From Hyperoodon ampullatus (taxonomy: Eukaryota > Chordata > Mammalia > Artiodactyla > Ziphiidae), in assembly GCA_949752795.1 (NCBI GenBank), contig CATKHW010000390.1, forward strand, positions 992,001 to 1,056,000: a DNA stretch of 64,000 bases, in the 5' to 3' direction. The notes under the pieces were generated by a model. That model worked only from the letters and a program-made list of their open reading frames with translations, ran no database searches and was not told the DNA's origin. A program made the translations under genes and the position numbers. This document shows positions 1 through 13,750 of the stretch, one piece after another. The stretch's first letter is position 1. Each line of letters opens with the position of its first letter.

Positions 1-1265
1 AGCCATGAAATCAATGTCATAAGACCAGTAGCAGCAAAATGGGTGGATTCAGGTACGATGATTCTAAGTGAAATAAGTCACACAGAAAAAGAAACTTATC
101 ATAAGATATCACTTATGAAGATCCTGTAAACATGGCTACACTTGAACTGAGTTAGGAAAGAGAACAGTGTCTCACATTTAGAAAACACTCTTATGCCTGC
201 TTAAGGGGGAAGGAGAGGTGGGGTGATGCATAAAACCAGAGTTTGATATAAGCACAGGTACCGTTCCAAAAACCAACTATGGAATAGACAAGACCTACAC
301 CTTCCTCAGTGAAAGGGACTCAAAACCCCATATTTCCCGCAGAGGAATATATCTGACTAGTAAGAATCTTAAAAGCTACGTATTGATATGTCTCCGTAAG
401 GGAATCAAGTGTGTCTAGACTGGGATAAATATGGCAGCGAGAATCAGCTCAAACCCACTATAAAAAGGAATTTCAAAAATAAAACAAAAAAACTGGGAAA
501 TTCTTTACAATTCCTTCAGGGTCTCTGATGAAACCTGAAATGACCCTATCTACAATGACAGCTGGATGTGGCATAAGGCTGGACACTTGGGACTGAGAGG
601 ATTGGTGAGATTGGGTGAGCAAATGCAGACCCTTTAAAGCAATAATGCATGGCACACATTCCATGGGTCCCAACTCTCCAGGTTGAAGGGAATATTACTA
701 CAGATATAACATGTACGGGAATCCTAGAGAACGGACACACTGTGAATACGAAAGGTTTCTAAAACTCAACGAATAGTCCCTCTCCTGGTGCTCCGGTTTG
801 ACTTTCCATCTGCTTTATTATCAACCTCCCAACTTGGAGAGACAGCCCCTTTAACCTCCTGGTTCGCACAGGTTGCCAATTTGGCAGAGGATGAAAGGGA
901 AGAGGGAGAACCAATGAGAGAGTAGCTGTTAGGCATTTGGACAGGCACATATCACTGTAATTTCCCGGCAGGAAGAAGAATTAACCAAAGTCTCAACCAC
1001 CCACCGGGAATCAGTATAGATCCTGAACCAAAATTTTGGACTTGCGGTCAGCTCACCAAAAACGAGTTGAAAAATGGAGCTCAGGGGCACAGCAATTCAC
1101 AAACTGGCCGAGTAATAAAGGACAACTATCGTCCAAAAATCTGTTGAGGGAAGGCAACGAGGCGGACTTGAAAGCGAGGCAGAATAGCAGGAAACAGATT
1201 TCAAGAGGTACGTTGGAATCGCCTTTAAAGCACAGGAAGAGGGGCACAACTTCGACAATGATGAA
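1..1265 (+). repeat. Partial satellite monomer at left edge (M0)
   Basis: The window opens inside the L1-derived part, near unit position 475, in the ORF2 C-terminal relic. The relic stop codon follows at about 127-129, then the 3' UTR with its G-rich tract (about 206-224) and the A-rich tail ending near 492. The unassigned part occupies about 493-1265. Variants shared with the unit 33,035 bp downstream include AAAAGCTACG near 370 and TCTCAACCACCC near 991. Confidence 0.95.
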
Positions 1266-3004
1266 CTTGGCCAAAAAGGGCGTATGCGTTTTCTCCTGAA
1301 TATATTCAGGAGAAAACGCATACGCCCTTTTTGGCCAAGCAAGCAAGCGGGCAATGCAAATCTGCACTACAAAGAAGTATCACTTCCCACCGGTCAAAAG
1401 GGACATCCAGAAAATGTGTAAAAACCAGAAAGGCAAGACAGGCCCTGGAGAACAGGGAGCCTTGTTATGCTGATGGGCGGGATGTAAATTGCCAACTGCC
1501 TCTCTGGAGGAGTGCATTGTGTTCCCTAAAACAAGTAAACAACAGAGCTACAGAGCCAAGGGCACTTCCAGTCTAGGGAATATACCTGGGAAAAACTGAA
1601 AATCAATAAGACAGAGCCACCCCAAAATTTAGGGCTGCACTGCTTACAAGGACCTCAACTTGGGTACACCTTAAATATCCCAGGAAATATAAAATTGGTT
1701 CAAAAAATTGTGGTACTTACGTACGATGGAATATCCCTCAGCCATGAAATCAATGTCATAAGACCAGTAGCAGCAAAATGGGTGGATTCAGGTACGATGA
1801 TTCTAAGTGAAATAAGTCACAGAGAAAAAGAAACTTATCATAAGTTATCACTTATGAAGATCCTGTAAACATGGCTACACTTGAACTGAGTTAGGAAAGA
1901 GAACAGTGTCTCACATTTAGAAAACACTCTTATGCCTGCTTAAGGGGGAAGGAGAGGTGGGGTGATGCATAAAACCAGAGTTTGATATAAGCACAGGTAC
2001 CATTCCAAAAACCAACTATGGAATAGACAAGACCTACACCTTCCTCAGTGAAAGGGACTCAAAACCCCATATTTCCCGCAGAGGAATATATCTGACTAGT
2101 AAGAATCTTAAAACCTATGTATTGATATGTCTCCGTTAGGGAATAAAGTGTGTCTAGACTGGCATAAACATGGCAGTGAGAATCAGCTCAAACCCACTAT
2201 AAAAAGGAATTTCAAAAACAAAACAAAAAAACTGGGAAATTCTTTACAATTCCTTCAGGGTCTCTGATGAAACCTGGAATGACCCTATTTACAACGACAG
2301 CTGGAGGTGGCATAAGGCTGGACACTTTGGACTGAGAGGATTGGTGAGATTGCGTGAACAAATGCAGACCATTTAAAGCAATAGTGCTTGGCACACATTC
2401 CATGGGTCCCAACTCTCCAGGTTGAAGGGAATATTACTACAGTTATAACATGTACGGGAAACCTAGAGAACGGACACACTGTGAATACGAAAGGTTTCTA
2501 AAACTCAACGAATAGTCCCTCTCCTGGTGCTCTGGTTTGACTTTCCACCTGCTTTACTATCAACCTCCCAACTTGGAGAGACAGCCCCTTTAACCTCCTG
2601 GTTGGCACAGGTTGCCAATTTGGCAGAGGATGAAAGGGAAGAGGGAGAACAAATGAGAGAGTAGCTGTTAGGCATTTGGACGGGCACATATCACTGTAAT
2701 TTCCCGGCAGGAAGAAGAATTAACCAAAGTCTCAGCCCCCCACCGGGAACCAGCATAGGTCCTGAACCAAAATTTTGGACCTGCGGTCAGCTCACCAAAA
2801 ACGAGTTGAAAAATGGAGCTCAGGGGCACAGCAATTCACAAACTGGCCGAGTAATAAAGGACAACTATCGTCCAAAAATCTGTTCAGGGAAGGCAACGAG
2901 GCGGACTTGAAAGCGAGGCAGAATAGCAGGAAACAGATTTCAAGAGGTACGTTGGAATCACCTTTAAAGCACCGGATGAGGGTCACAACTTCGACAATGA
3001 TGCA
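1266..3004 (+). repeat. Satellite monomer M1 (1,739 bp)
   Basis: Perfect palindrome at 1266-1339. Diagnostic variants are CATCCAGAAAATG near 1403, ATAAAATTGGTTC near 1689 and GGTACCATTCC near 1997. The rare base just before the palindrome (GATGAACTTGG) and CATCCAGAAAATG are otherwise found only 33,035 bp away, around M20. The C-terminal L1 frame is interrupted here by TCAATAAG in place of TCAAAAAG. Confidence 0.95.
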
Positions 3005-4743
3005 CGTGGCCAAAAAGGGCGTATGCGTTTTCTCCTGAATATATTCAGGAGAAAACGCATACGCCCTTTTTGGCCAAGCAAGCAATCGGGCAATGCAAAT
3101 CTGCACTACAAAGAAGTATCACTTACAACCGGTCAAAAGGGACATCCACAAAATGTGTAAAAACCAGAAAGGCAAGACAGGCCCTGGAGAACAGGGAGCC
3201 TTGTTATGCTGATGGGCGGGATGTAAATTGCCAACTGCCTCTCTGGAGGAGTACACTGTGTTCCCTAAAACAAGTAAAGAACAGAGCTACAGAGCCAAGG
3301 GCACTTCCACTCTAGGGAATATACCTTGGGAAAACTGAAAATCAATAAGACAGAGCCACTCCAAAATTTAGGGCTGCACTGCTTATAAGGACCTCAACTT
3401 GGGTACACCTTAAATATCCCAGGAAATATAAAATTGGTTCAAAAAATTGTGGTACTTACGTACGATGGAATATCCCTCAGCCATGAAATCAATGTCATAA
3501 GACCAGTAGCAGTAAAATGGGTGGATTCAGGTACGATGATTCTAAGTGAAATAAGTCACAGAGAAAAAGAAACTTATCATAAGATATCACTTATGAAGAT
3601 CCTGTAAACATGGCTACACTTGAACTGAGTTAGGAAAGAGAACAGTGTCTCACATTTAGAAAACACTCTTATGCCTGCTTAAGGGGGAAGGAGAGGTGGG
3701 GTGATGCATAAAACCAGAGTTTGATATAAGCACAGGTACCGTTCCAAAAACCAACTATGGAATACACAAGACCTACACCTTCCTCAGTGAAAGGGACTCA
3801 AAATCCCATATTTCCTGCAGAGGAATATATCTGACTAGTAAGAATCTTAAAACCTATGTATTGATATGTCTCCGTAAGGGAATCAAGTGTGTCTAGACTG
3901 GCATAAACATGGCAGCGAGAATCAGCTCAAACCCACTATAAAAAGGAATTTCAAACACAAAACAAAAAAACTGAGAAATTCTTTACAATTCCTTCAGGGT
4001 CTCTGATGAAACCTGGAATGACCCTATCTACAACGACAGCTGGATGTGGCATAAGACAGGATACTTTGGACTGAGAGGATTGGTGAGATTGGGTGAACAA
4101 ATGCAGACCATTTAAAGCAATAATGCATGGCACACATTCCATGTGTCCCAACTCTCCAGGTTGAAGGGAATATTACTACAGTTATAACATGTACGGGAAA
4201 CCTAGAGAACGGACACACTGTGAATACGAAAGGTTTCTAAAACTAAACGAATAGTCCCTCTCCTGGTGCTCAGGTTTGACTTTCCATCTGCTTTACTATC
4301 AACCTCTCAACTTGGAGAGACAGCCCCTTTAACCTCCTGGTTCGCACAGGTTGCCAATTTGGCAGAGGATGAAAGGGAAGAGGGAGAACCAATGAGAGAG
4401 TAGCTGTTAGGCATTTAGACGGGAACATATCACTGTAATTTCCCGGCAGGAAGAAGAATTAACCGAAGTCTCAGCCCCCCACCGGGAACCAGTATAGGTG
4501 CTGAACCAAAATTTTGGACTTGCGGTCAGCTCACCTAAAACGAGTTGAAAAATGGAGCTCAGGGGCACAGCAATTCACAAACTGGCCGAGTAATAAAGGA
4601 CAACTATCGTCCAAATATCTGTTGAGGGAAGGCAACGAGGCGGACTTGAAAGCGAGGCAGAATAGCAGGAAACAGATTTCAAGAGGTACGTTGGAATCGC
4701 CTTTAAAGCACAGGAAGAGCGGCACAACTTCGACAGTGATGCA
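3005..4743 (+). repeat. Satellite monomer M2 (1,739 bp)
   Basis: Palindrome 3005-3078 has one mismatch, at the second base of the left arm (CGTGGCC). Private variants include CACTTACAACCGGTC near 3120 and GCTTATAAGG near 3381. The TCAATAAG stop is present in the L1 relic frame. Confidence 0.95.
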
Positions 4744-6481
4744 CTTGGCCAAAAAGGGCGTATGCGTTTTCTCCTGAATATATTCAGGAGAAAACGCATA
4801 CGCCCTTTTTGGCCAAGCAAGCAAGCGGGCAATGCAAATCTCCACTACAAAGAAGTATCACTTCCCACCGGTCAAAAGGGACATCCACAAAATGTGTAAA
4901 AACCAGAAAGGCAAGACAGGCCCTGGAGAACAGGGAGCCTTGTTATGCTGATGGGCGGGATGTAAATTGCCAACTGCCTCTCTGGAGGAGTGCATTGTGT
5001 TCCCTAAAACAAGTAAACAACAGAGCTACAGAGCCAAGGGCACTTCCAGTCTAGGGAATATACCTTGGGAAAACTGAAAATCAAAAAGACACAGCCACCC
5101 CAAAATTTAGGGCTGCACTGCTTACAAGGACCTCAAATTGGGTACACCTTAAATATCCGAGGAAATATCAAAATGGTTCAAAAAATTGTGGTACTTACGT
5201 ACGATGGAATATCCCTCAGCCATGAAATCAATGTCATAAGACCAGTAGCAGCAAAATGGGTGGATTCAGGTACGATGATTCTAAGTGAAATAAGTCACAC
5301 AGAAAAAGAAACTTATCATAAGATATCACTTATGAAGATCCTGTAAACATGGCTACACTTGAACTGAGTTAGGAAAGAGAACAGTGTCTCACATTTAGAA
5401 AACACTCTTATGCCTGCTTAAGGGGGAAGGAGAGGTGGGGTGATGCATAAAACCAGAGTTTGATATAAGCAGAGGTACCGTTCCAAAAACCAACTATGGA
5501 ATAGGCAAGACCTATACCTTCCTCAGTGAAAGGGACTCAAAACTCCATATTTCCCACAGAGGAATATATCTGACTAGTAAGAATCTTAAAACCTATGTAT
5601 AGATATGTCTCCGTAAGGGAACCAAGTGTGTCTAGACTGGCATAAACATGGCAGCGAGAATCAGCTCAAACCCACTATAAAAAGGAATTTCAAAAACAAA
5701 ACAAAAAAACTGGGAAATTCTTTACAATTCCTTCAGAGTCTCTGATGAAACCTGGAATGACCCTATCTACAACGACAGCTGGATGTGGCATAAGGCGGAA
5801 CACTTGGACTGAGAGTATTGGTGAGATTGGGTGAACAAATGCAGAACCTTTAAAGCATTAATGCATGGCACCCATTCCATGGGTCCCAACTCTACAGGTT
5901 GAAGGGAATATTACTACAGTTATAACATGTACGGGAAACCTAGAGAACGGACACACTGTGAATACGAAAGGTTTCTAAAACTCAACGAATAGTCCCTCTC
6001 CTGGTGCTCCGGTTTGACTTTCCACCTGCTTTACTATCAACCTCCCAACTTGGAGAGACAGCCCCTTTAACCTCCTGGTTCGCACAGGTTGCCAATTTGG
6101 CAGAGGATGAAAGGGAAGAGGGAGAACCAATGAGAGAGTAGCTGTTAGGCATTTGGACGGGCACATATCACTGTAATTTCCCGGCAGGAAGAAGAATTAA
6201 CCAAAGTCTCAGCCCCCCACCGGGAACCAGCAGAAGTCCTGAACCAAAATTTTGGACTTGCGGTCAGCTCACCAAAAACGAGTTGAAAAATGGAGCTCAG
6301 GGGCACAGCAATTCACAAACTGGCCGAGTAATAAAGGACAACTATCGTCCAAAAATCTGTTGAGGGAAGGCAACGAGGCAGACTTGAAAGCGAGGCAGAA
6401 TAGCAGGAAACAGATTTCAAGAGGTACGTTGGAATCACTTTTAAAGCACCGGATGAGGGGCACAACTTCGACAATGATGCA
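4744..6481 (+). repeat. Satellite monomer M3 (1,738 bp)
   Basis: Perfect palindrome at 4744-4817. The ORF2 C-terminal relic frame is open at 5065-5346. One base is lost in GCGGAACACTTGGACTGAG near 5796; the same loss recurs in M15, 20,865 bp away, so the two units share ancestry there. Confidence 0.95.
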
Positions 6482-8219
6482 CTTGGCCAAAAAGGGCGTA
6501 TGCGTTTTCTCCTGAATATATTCAGGAGAAAACGCATACGCCCTTTTTGGCCAAGCAAGCAATAGGGCAATGCAAATCTGCATTACAAAGAAGCATCACT
6601 TACCACCGGTCAAAAGGGACATCCACAAAATGTGTAAAAACCAGAAAGGCAAGACAGGCACTGGAGAACAGGGAGCCTTGTTATGCTGATGGGCGGATGT
6701 AAATTGCCAACTGCCTCTCTGGAGGAGTACATTGTGTTCCCTAAAAGAAGTAAAGAACAGAGCTACAGAGCCAAGGGCACTTCCAGTCTAAGGAATATAC
6801 CTTTGGAAAACTGAATATAAAAAAGACACAGCCACCCCAAAATTTAGGGCTGCACTGCTTACAAGGACCTCAACTTGGGTACACCTTAAATATCCCAGGA
6901 AATATAAAAATGGTTCAAAAAATTGTGGTACTTACGTACGATGGAATATCCCTGAGCCATGAAATCAATGTCATAAGACCAGTAGCAGCAAAATGGGTGG
7001 ATTCAGGTACGATGATTCTAAGAGAAATAAGTCACACAGAAAAAGAAACTTATCATAAGATATCACTTATGAAGATCCTGTAAACATGGCTACACTTGAA
7101 CTGAGTTAGGAGAGAGAACAGTGTCTCACATTTAGAAAACACTCTTATGCCTGCTTAAGGGGGAAGGAGAGGTGGGGTGATGCATAAAACCAGAGTTTGA
7201 TATAAGCACAGGTACCGTTCCAAAAACCAACTATGGAATAGACAAGACCTACACCTTCCTCAGTGAAAGGGACTCAAAACCCCTTATTTCCCGCAGAGGA
7301 ATATATCTGACTAGTAAGAATCTTAAAACCTATGTATTGATATGTCTCCGTAAGGGAATCAAGTGTGTCTAGACTGGCATAAACATGGCAGCGAGAATCA
7401 GCTCAAACCCACTATAAAAAGGAATTTCAAAAACAAAACAAAAAAACTGGGAAATTCTTTAAAATTCCTTCAGGGTCTCTGATGAAACCTGGAATGACCC
7501 TATGTACAACGACAGCTGGATGTGGCATAAGGCTGGACACTTTGGCCTGAGAGGATTGGTGAGATTGGGTGAACAAATGTAGACCATTTAAAGCAATAAT
7601 GCATGGCACACATTCCATGGGTACCAACTCTCCAGGTTGAAGGGAATATTACTACAGATATAACATGTACGGGAATCCTAGAGAACGGACACACTGTGAA
7701 TACGAAAGGTTTCTAAAACTCAACGAATAGTCCCTCTCCTGGTGCTCCGGTTTGACTTTCCATCTGCTTTATTATCAACCTCCCAACTTGGAGAGACAGC
7801 CCCTTTAACCTCCTGGTTCGCACAGGTTGCCAATTTGGCAGAGGATGAAAGGGAAGAGGGAGAACCAATGAGAGAGTAGCTGTTAGGCATTTGGACGGGC
7901 ACATTTCACTGTAATTTGCCGGCAGGAAGAAGAATTAACCAAAGTCTCAGCCACCCACCGGGAATCAGTATAGATCCTGAACCAAAATTTTGGACTTGCG
8001 GTCAGCTCACCAAAAACGAGTTGAAAAATGGAGCTCAGGGGCACAGCAATTCACAAACTGGCCGAGTAATAAAGGACAACTATCGTCCAAAAATCTGTTG
8101 AGGGAAGGCAATGAGGCGGACTTGAAAGCGAGGCAGAATAGCAGGAAACAGATTTCAAGAGGTACGTTGCAATCGCCTTTAAAGCACAGGAAGAGGGGCA
8201 CAACTTCGACAATGATGCA
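6482..8219 (+). repeat. Satellite monomer M4 (1,738 bp)
   Basis: Perfect palindrome at 6482-6555. One base is lost in GGGCGGATGTAAATT near 6690, shared with M9, M10 and M16. GAATATAAAAAAGACAC near 6814 and AGGAGAGAGAAC near 7108 link it to M9 and M10. The distal part, with AATTCTTTAAAATTCC near 7453, matches the end of M10. Confidence 0.95.
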
Positions 8220-9958
8220 CTTGGCCAAAAAGGGCGTATGCATTTTCTCCTGAATATATTCAGGAGAAAACGCATACGCCCTTTTTGGCCAAGCAAGCAA
8301 GTGGGCAATGCAAATCTGCACTACAATGAAGTATCACTTCCCACCGGTCAAAAGGGACATCCACAAAATGTGTAAAAACCAGAAAGGCAAGACAGGCCCT
8401 GGAGAACAGGGAGCCTTGTTATGCTGATGGGCGGGATGTAAATTGCCAACTGCCTCTCTGGAGGAGTGCATTGTGTTCCCTAAAACAAGTAAACAACAGA
8501 GCTACAGAGCCAAGGGCACTTCCAGTCTAGGGAATATACCTGGGAAAAACTGAAAATCAATAAGACAGAGCCACCCCAAAATTTAGGGCTGCACTGCTTA
8601 CAAGGACCTCAACTTGGGTACACCTTAAATATCCCAGGAAGTATAAAAATGGTTCAAAAAATTGTGGTACTTACGTACGATGGAATATACGTCAGCCATG
8701 AAATCAATGTCATAAGACCAGTAGCAGCAAAATGGGTGGATTCAGGTACGATGATTCTAAGTGAAATAAGTCACAGAGAAAAAGAAACTTATCATAGGTT
8801 ATCACTTATGAAGATCCTGTAAACATGGCTACACTTGAACTGAGTTAGGAAAGAGAACAGTGTCTCACATTTAGAAAACACTCTTATGCCTGCTTAAGGG
8901 GGAAGGAGAGGTGGGGTGATGCATAAAACCAGAGTTTGATATAAGCACAGGTACCGTTCCAAAAACCAACTATGGAATAGACAAGACCTACACCTTCCTC
9001 AGTGAAAGGGACTCAAAACCCCATATTTCCCGCAGAGGAATATATCTGACTAGTAAGAATCTTAAAACCTATGTATTGATATATCTCCGTAAGGGAATCA
9101 AGTGTGTCTAGAATGGCATAAATATGGCAGCGAGAATCAGCTCAAACCCACTATAAAAAGGAATTTCAAAAATAAAACAAAAAAACTGGGAAATTCTTTA
9201 CAATTCCTTCAGGGTCTCTGATGAAACCTGAAATGACCCTATCTACAATGACAGCTGGATGTGGCATAAGGCTGGACACTTGGGACTGAGAGGATTGGTG
9301 AGCCTGGGTGTGCAAATGCAGACCCTTTAAAGCAATAATGCATGGCACACATTCCATGGGTCCCAACTCTCCAGTTTGAAGGGAATATTACTACAGATAT
9401 AACATGTATGGGAATCCTAGAGAACGGACACACTGTGAATACGAAAGGTTTCTAAAACTCAACGAATAGTCCCTCTCCTGGTGCTCCGGTTTGACTTTCC
9501 ATCTGCTTTATTATCAACCTCCCAACTTGGAGAGACAGCCCCTTTAACCTCCTGGTTCGCACAGGTTGCCAATTTGGCAGAGGATGAAAGGGAAGAGGGA
9601 GAACCAATGAGAGAGTAGCTGTTAGGCATTTGGACGGGCACATATCACTGTAATTTGCCGGCAGGAAGAAGAAATAACCAAAGTCTCAGCCACCCACCGG
9701 GAATCAGTATAGATCCTGAACCAAAATTTTGGACTTGCGGTCAGCTCACCAAAATCGAGTTGAAAAATGGAGCTCAGGGGCACAGCAATTCACAAACTGG
9801 CCGAGTAATAAAGGACAACTATCGTCCAAAAATCTGTTGAGGGAAGGCAATGAGGCGGACTTGAAAGCGAGGCAGAATAGCAGGAAACAGATTTCAAGAG
9901 GTACGTTGGAATCGCCTTTAAAGCACAGGAAGAGGGGCACAACTTCGACAATGATACA
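8220..9958 (+). repeat. Satellite monomer M5 (1,739 bp)
   Basis: Palindrome 8220-8293 has one left-arm mismatch, GTATGCATTTTC, a CpG-to-CpA change shared with M11, M16 and M17. CATAGGTTATC near 8794 is shared with M11, 10,429 bp downstream. TAATTTGCCGG near 9651 is private to the M4/M5/M10 group. Confidence 0.95.
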
Positions 9959-11695
9959 CTTGGCCAAAAAGGGCGTAAGCGTTTTCTCCTGAATATATTC
10001 AGGAGAAAACGCATACGCCCTTTTTGGCCAAGCAAGCAAGCGGGCAATGCAAATCTGCACTACAAAGAAGTATCACTTCCCACCGGTCAAAAGGGACATC
10101 CACAAAATGTGTAAAAACCAGAAAGGCAAGACAGGCCCTGGAGAACAGGAAGCCTTGTTATGCTGATGGACGGGATGTAAATTGCCAACTGCCTCTCTGG
10201 AGGAGTGCATTGTGTTCCCTAAAACAAGTAAACAACAGAGCTACAGAGCCAAGTGCACTTCCAGTCTAGGGAATATACCTTGGGAAAACTGAAAATCAAA
10301 AAGACACAGGACCCCAAAATTTAGGGCTGCACTGCTTACAAGGACCTCAACTTGGGTACACCTTAAATATCCCAGGAAATATAAAAATGGTTCAAAAAAT
10401 TGTGGTACTTACGTACGATGGAATATCCCTCAGCCATGAAATCAATGTCATAAGACCAGTAGCAGCAAAATGGGTGGATTCAGGTACGATGATTCTAAGT
10501 GAAATAAGTCACAGAGAAAAAGAAACTTATCATAAGATATCACTTATGAAGATCCTGTAAACATGGCTACACTTGAACTGAGTTAGGAAAGAGAACAGTG
10601 TCTCACATTTAGAAAACACTCTTATGCCTGCTTAAGGGGGAAGGAGAGGTGGGGTGATGCATAAAACCAGAGTTTGATATAAGCACAGGTACCGTTCCAA
10701 AAACCAACTATGGAATTGACAAGACCTACACCTTCCTCAGTGAAAGGGACTCAAAACCCCATATTTCCCGCAGAGGAATATATCTGACTAGTAAGAATCT
10801 TAAAACCTATGTATTGATATGTCTCCGTAAGGGAATCAAGTGTGTCTAGACTGGGATAAATATGGCAGCGAGAATCAGCTCAAACCCACTATAAAAAGAA
10901 TTTCAAAAATAAAACAAAAAAACTGGGAAATTCTTTACAATTCCTTCAGGGTCTCTGATGAAACCTGAAATGACCCTATCTACAATGACAGCTGTATGTG
11001 GCATAAGGCTGGACACTTCGGACTGAGAGGATTGGTGAGATTGGGTGAGCAAATGCAGACCCTTTAAAGCAATAATGCATGGCACACATTCCATGGGTCC
11101 CAACTCTCCAGGTTGAAGGGCATATTACTACAGATATAACATGCACGGGAATCCTAGAGAACGGACACACTGTGAATACGAAAGGTTTCTAAAACTCAAC
11201 GAATAGTCCCTCTCCTGGTGCTCCGGTTTGACTTTCCATCTGCTTTATTATCAACCTCCCAACTTGGAGAGACAGTCCCTTTAACCTCCTGGTTCGCACA
11301 GGTTGCCAATATGGCAGAGGATGAAAAGGAAGAGGGAGAACCAATGAGAGAGTAGCTGTTAGGCATTTGGACGGGCACATATCACTGTAATTTCCCAGCA
11401 GGAAGAAGTATTAACCAAAGTCTCAGCCACCCACCGGGAATCAGTATAGATCCTGAACCAAAATTTTGAACTTGCGGTTAGCTCACCAAAAACGAGTTGA
11501 AAAATGGAGCTCATGGGCACAGCAATTCACAAACTGGCCAAGTAATAAAGGACAACCATCGTCCAAAAATCTATTGAGGGAAGGCAACGAGGCGGACTTG
11601 AAAGCGAGGCAGAATAGCAGGAAACAGATTTCAAGAGGTACGTTGGAATCGCCTTTAAAGCACAGGAAGAGGGGCACAACTTCGACAATGATGCA
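9959..11695 (+). repeat. Satellite monomer M6 (1,737 bp)
   Basis: Palindrome 9959-10032 has one left-arm mismatch (GTAAGCG). Two single-base losses make it one of the two shortest units: CACAGGACCCC near 10305 and CTATAAAAAGAATTTC near 10889. The distal part (GGCATATTAC near 11119, GACAGTCCC near 11271, AATATGGCAG near 11308) is duplicated 8,692 bp downstream. Confidence 0.95.
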
Positions 11696-13750
11696 CTTGG
11701 CCAAAAAGGGCGTATGCGTTTTCTCCTGAATATATTCAGGAGAAAACGCATACGCCCATTTTGGCCAAGCAAGCAGGCGGGCAATGCAAATCTGCACTAC
11801 AAAGAAGTATCACTTCCCACCGGTCAAAAGGGACATCCACAAAATGTGTAAAAACCAGAAAGGCAAGACAGGCCCTGGAGAACACGGAGCCTTGTTATGC
11901 TGATGGGCGGGATGTAAATTGCCAACTGCCTCTCTGGAGGAGTGCATTGTGTTCCCTAAAACAAGTAAACAACAGAGCTACAGAGCCAAGGGCACTTCCA
12001 GTCTAGGGAATATACCTGGAAAAAACTGAAAATCAATAAGACAGAGCCACCCCAAAATTTAGGGCTGCACTGCTTACAATGACCTCAACTTGGGTACACC
12101 TTAAATATCCCAGGAAATATAAAATTGGTTCAAAAAATTGTGGTACTTACGTACGATGGAATATCCCTCAGCCATGAAATCAATGTCATAAGGCCAGTAG
12201 CAGCAAAATGGGTGGATTCAGGTACGATGATTCTAAGTGAAATAAGTCACAGAGAAAAAGAAACTTATCATAAGTTATCACTTATGAAGATCCTGTAAAC
12301 ATGGCTACACTTGAACTGAGTTAGGAAAGAGAACAGTGTCTCACATTTAGAAAACACTCTTATGCCTGCTTAAGGGGGAAGGAGAGGTGGGGTGATGCAT
12401 AAAACCAGAGTTTGATATAAGCACAGGTACCGTTCCAAAAACCAACTATGGAATAGACAAGACCTACACCTTCCTCAGTGAAAGGGACTCAAAACCCCAT
12501 ATTTCCCGCAGAGGAATATATCTGACTAGTAAGAATCTTAAAACCTATGTATTGATATGTGTCCGTAAGGGAATCAAGTGTGTCTAGACTGGGATAAATA
12601 TGACAGCGAGAATCAGCTCAAACCCACTATAAAAAGGAATTTCAAAAATAAAACAAAAAAACTGGGAAATTCTTTACAATTCCTTCAGGGTCTCTGATGA
12701 AACCTGAAATGACCCTATCTACAATGACAGCTGGATGTGGCATAAGGCTGGACACTTGGGACTGAGAGGATTGGTGAGATTGGGTGAGCAAATGCAGACC
12801 CTTTAAAGCAATAATGCATGGCACACATTCCATGGGTCCCTACACTCCAGGTTGAAGGGAACATTACTACAGATATAACATGTACGGGAATCCTAGAGAA
12901 CGGACACACTGTGAATATGAAAGGTTTCTAAAACTCAACGAATAGTCCCTCTCCTGGTGCTCTGGTTTGACTTTCCATCTGCTTTATTATCAACCTCCCA
13001 ACTTGGAGAGACAGCCCCTTTAACCTCCTGGTTCGCACAGGTTGCCAATTTGGCAGAGGATGAAAGGGAAGAGGGAGAACCAATGAGAGAGTAGCTGTTA
13101 GGCATTTGGACAGGCACATATCACTGTAATTTCCCGGCAGGAAGAAGAATTACCAAAGTCTCAGCCACCCACCGGGAATTAGTATAGATCCTGAACCAAA
13201 ATTTTGGACTTGCGGTCAGCTCACCAAAAACGAGTTGAAAAATGGAGCTCAGGGGCACAGCAATTCACAAACTGGCCGAGTAATAAAGGACAACTATCGT
13301 CCAAAAATCTGTTGAGGGAAGGCAACGAGGCGGACTTGAAAGCGAGGCAGAATAGCAGGAAACAGATTTCAAGAGGTACGTTGGAATCGCCTTTAAAGCA
13401 CAGGAAGAGGGGCACAACTTCGACAATGATGCACTTGGCCAAAAAGGGCGTATGCGTTTTCTCCTGAATATATTCAGGAGAAAACGCATACACCCTTTTT
13501 GGCCAAGCAAGCAAGCGGGCAATGCAAATCTGCACTACAAAGAAGTATCACTTCCCACCGGTCAAAAGGGACATCCACAAAATGTGTAAAAACCAGAAAG
13601 GCAAGACAGGCCCTGGAGAACAGGGAGCCTTGTTATGCTGATGGGCGGGATGTAAATTGCCAACTGCCTCTCTGGAGGAGTGCATTGTGTTCCCTAAAAC
13701 AAGTAAACAACAGAGCTACAGAGCCAAGGGCACTTCCAGTCTAGGGAATA
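11100..13750 (+). repeat. Block duplicated 8,692 bp downstream, copy A
   Basis: Shares with 19790-22440, at a constant 8,692-bp shift (five units), GGCATATTAC, GACAGTCCC, TTTTGAACTTGCGGTTA, GACAACCATCG, CGCCCATTTTGG, GTGTCCGTAAGG, ATGACAGCGAG and a one-base loss in GAATTACCAAAG. Edges are approximate. Confidence 0.8.
11696..13433 (+). repeat. Satellite monomer M7 (1,738 bp)
   Basis: Palindrome 11696-11769 has one mismatch, this time in the right arm (CGCCCATTTTGG). It shares GTGTCCGTAAGG near 12560, ATGACAGCGAG near 12600 and the one-base loss in GAATTACCAAAG near 13148 with M12, exactly 8,692 bp away. Confidence 0.95.

Noticed and set aside
1053..1367. Antisense 104-codon open frame, recurring in nearly every unit
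   Set aside because: It crosses the palindrome and overlaps an 87-codon sense frame. Its recurrence follows from the repeat; no domain, start context or coding bias is visible.
5065..5346. 93-codon frame as a possible small gene
   Set aside because: It is the C-terminal end of a frameshifted L1 ORF2 relic and needs a TTG start.
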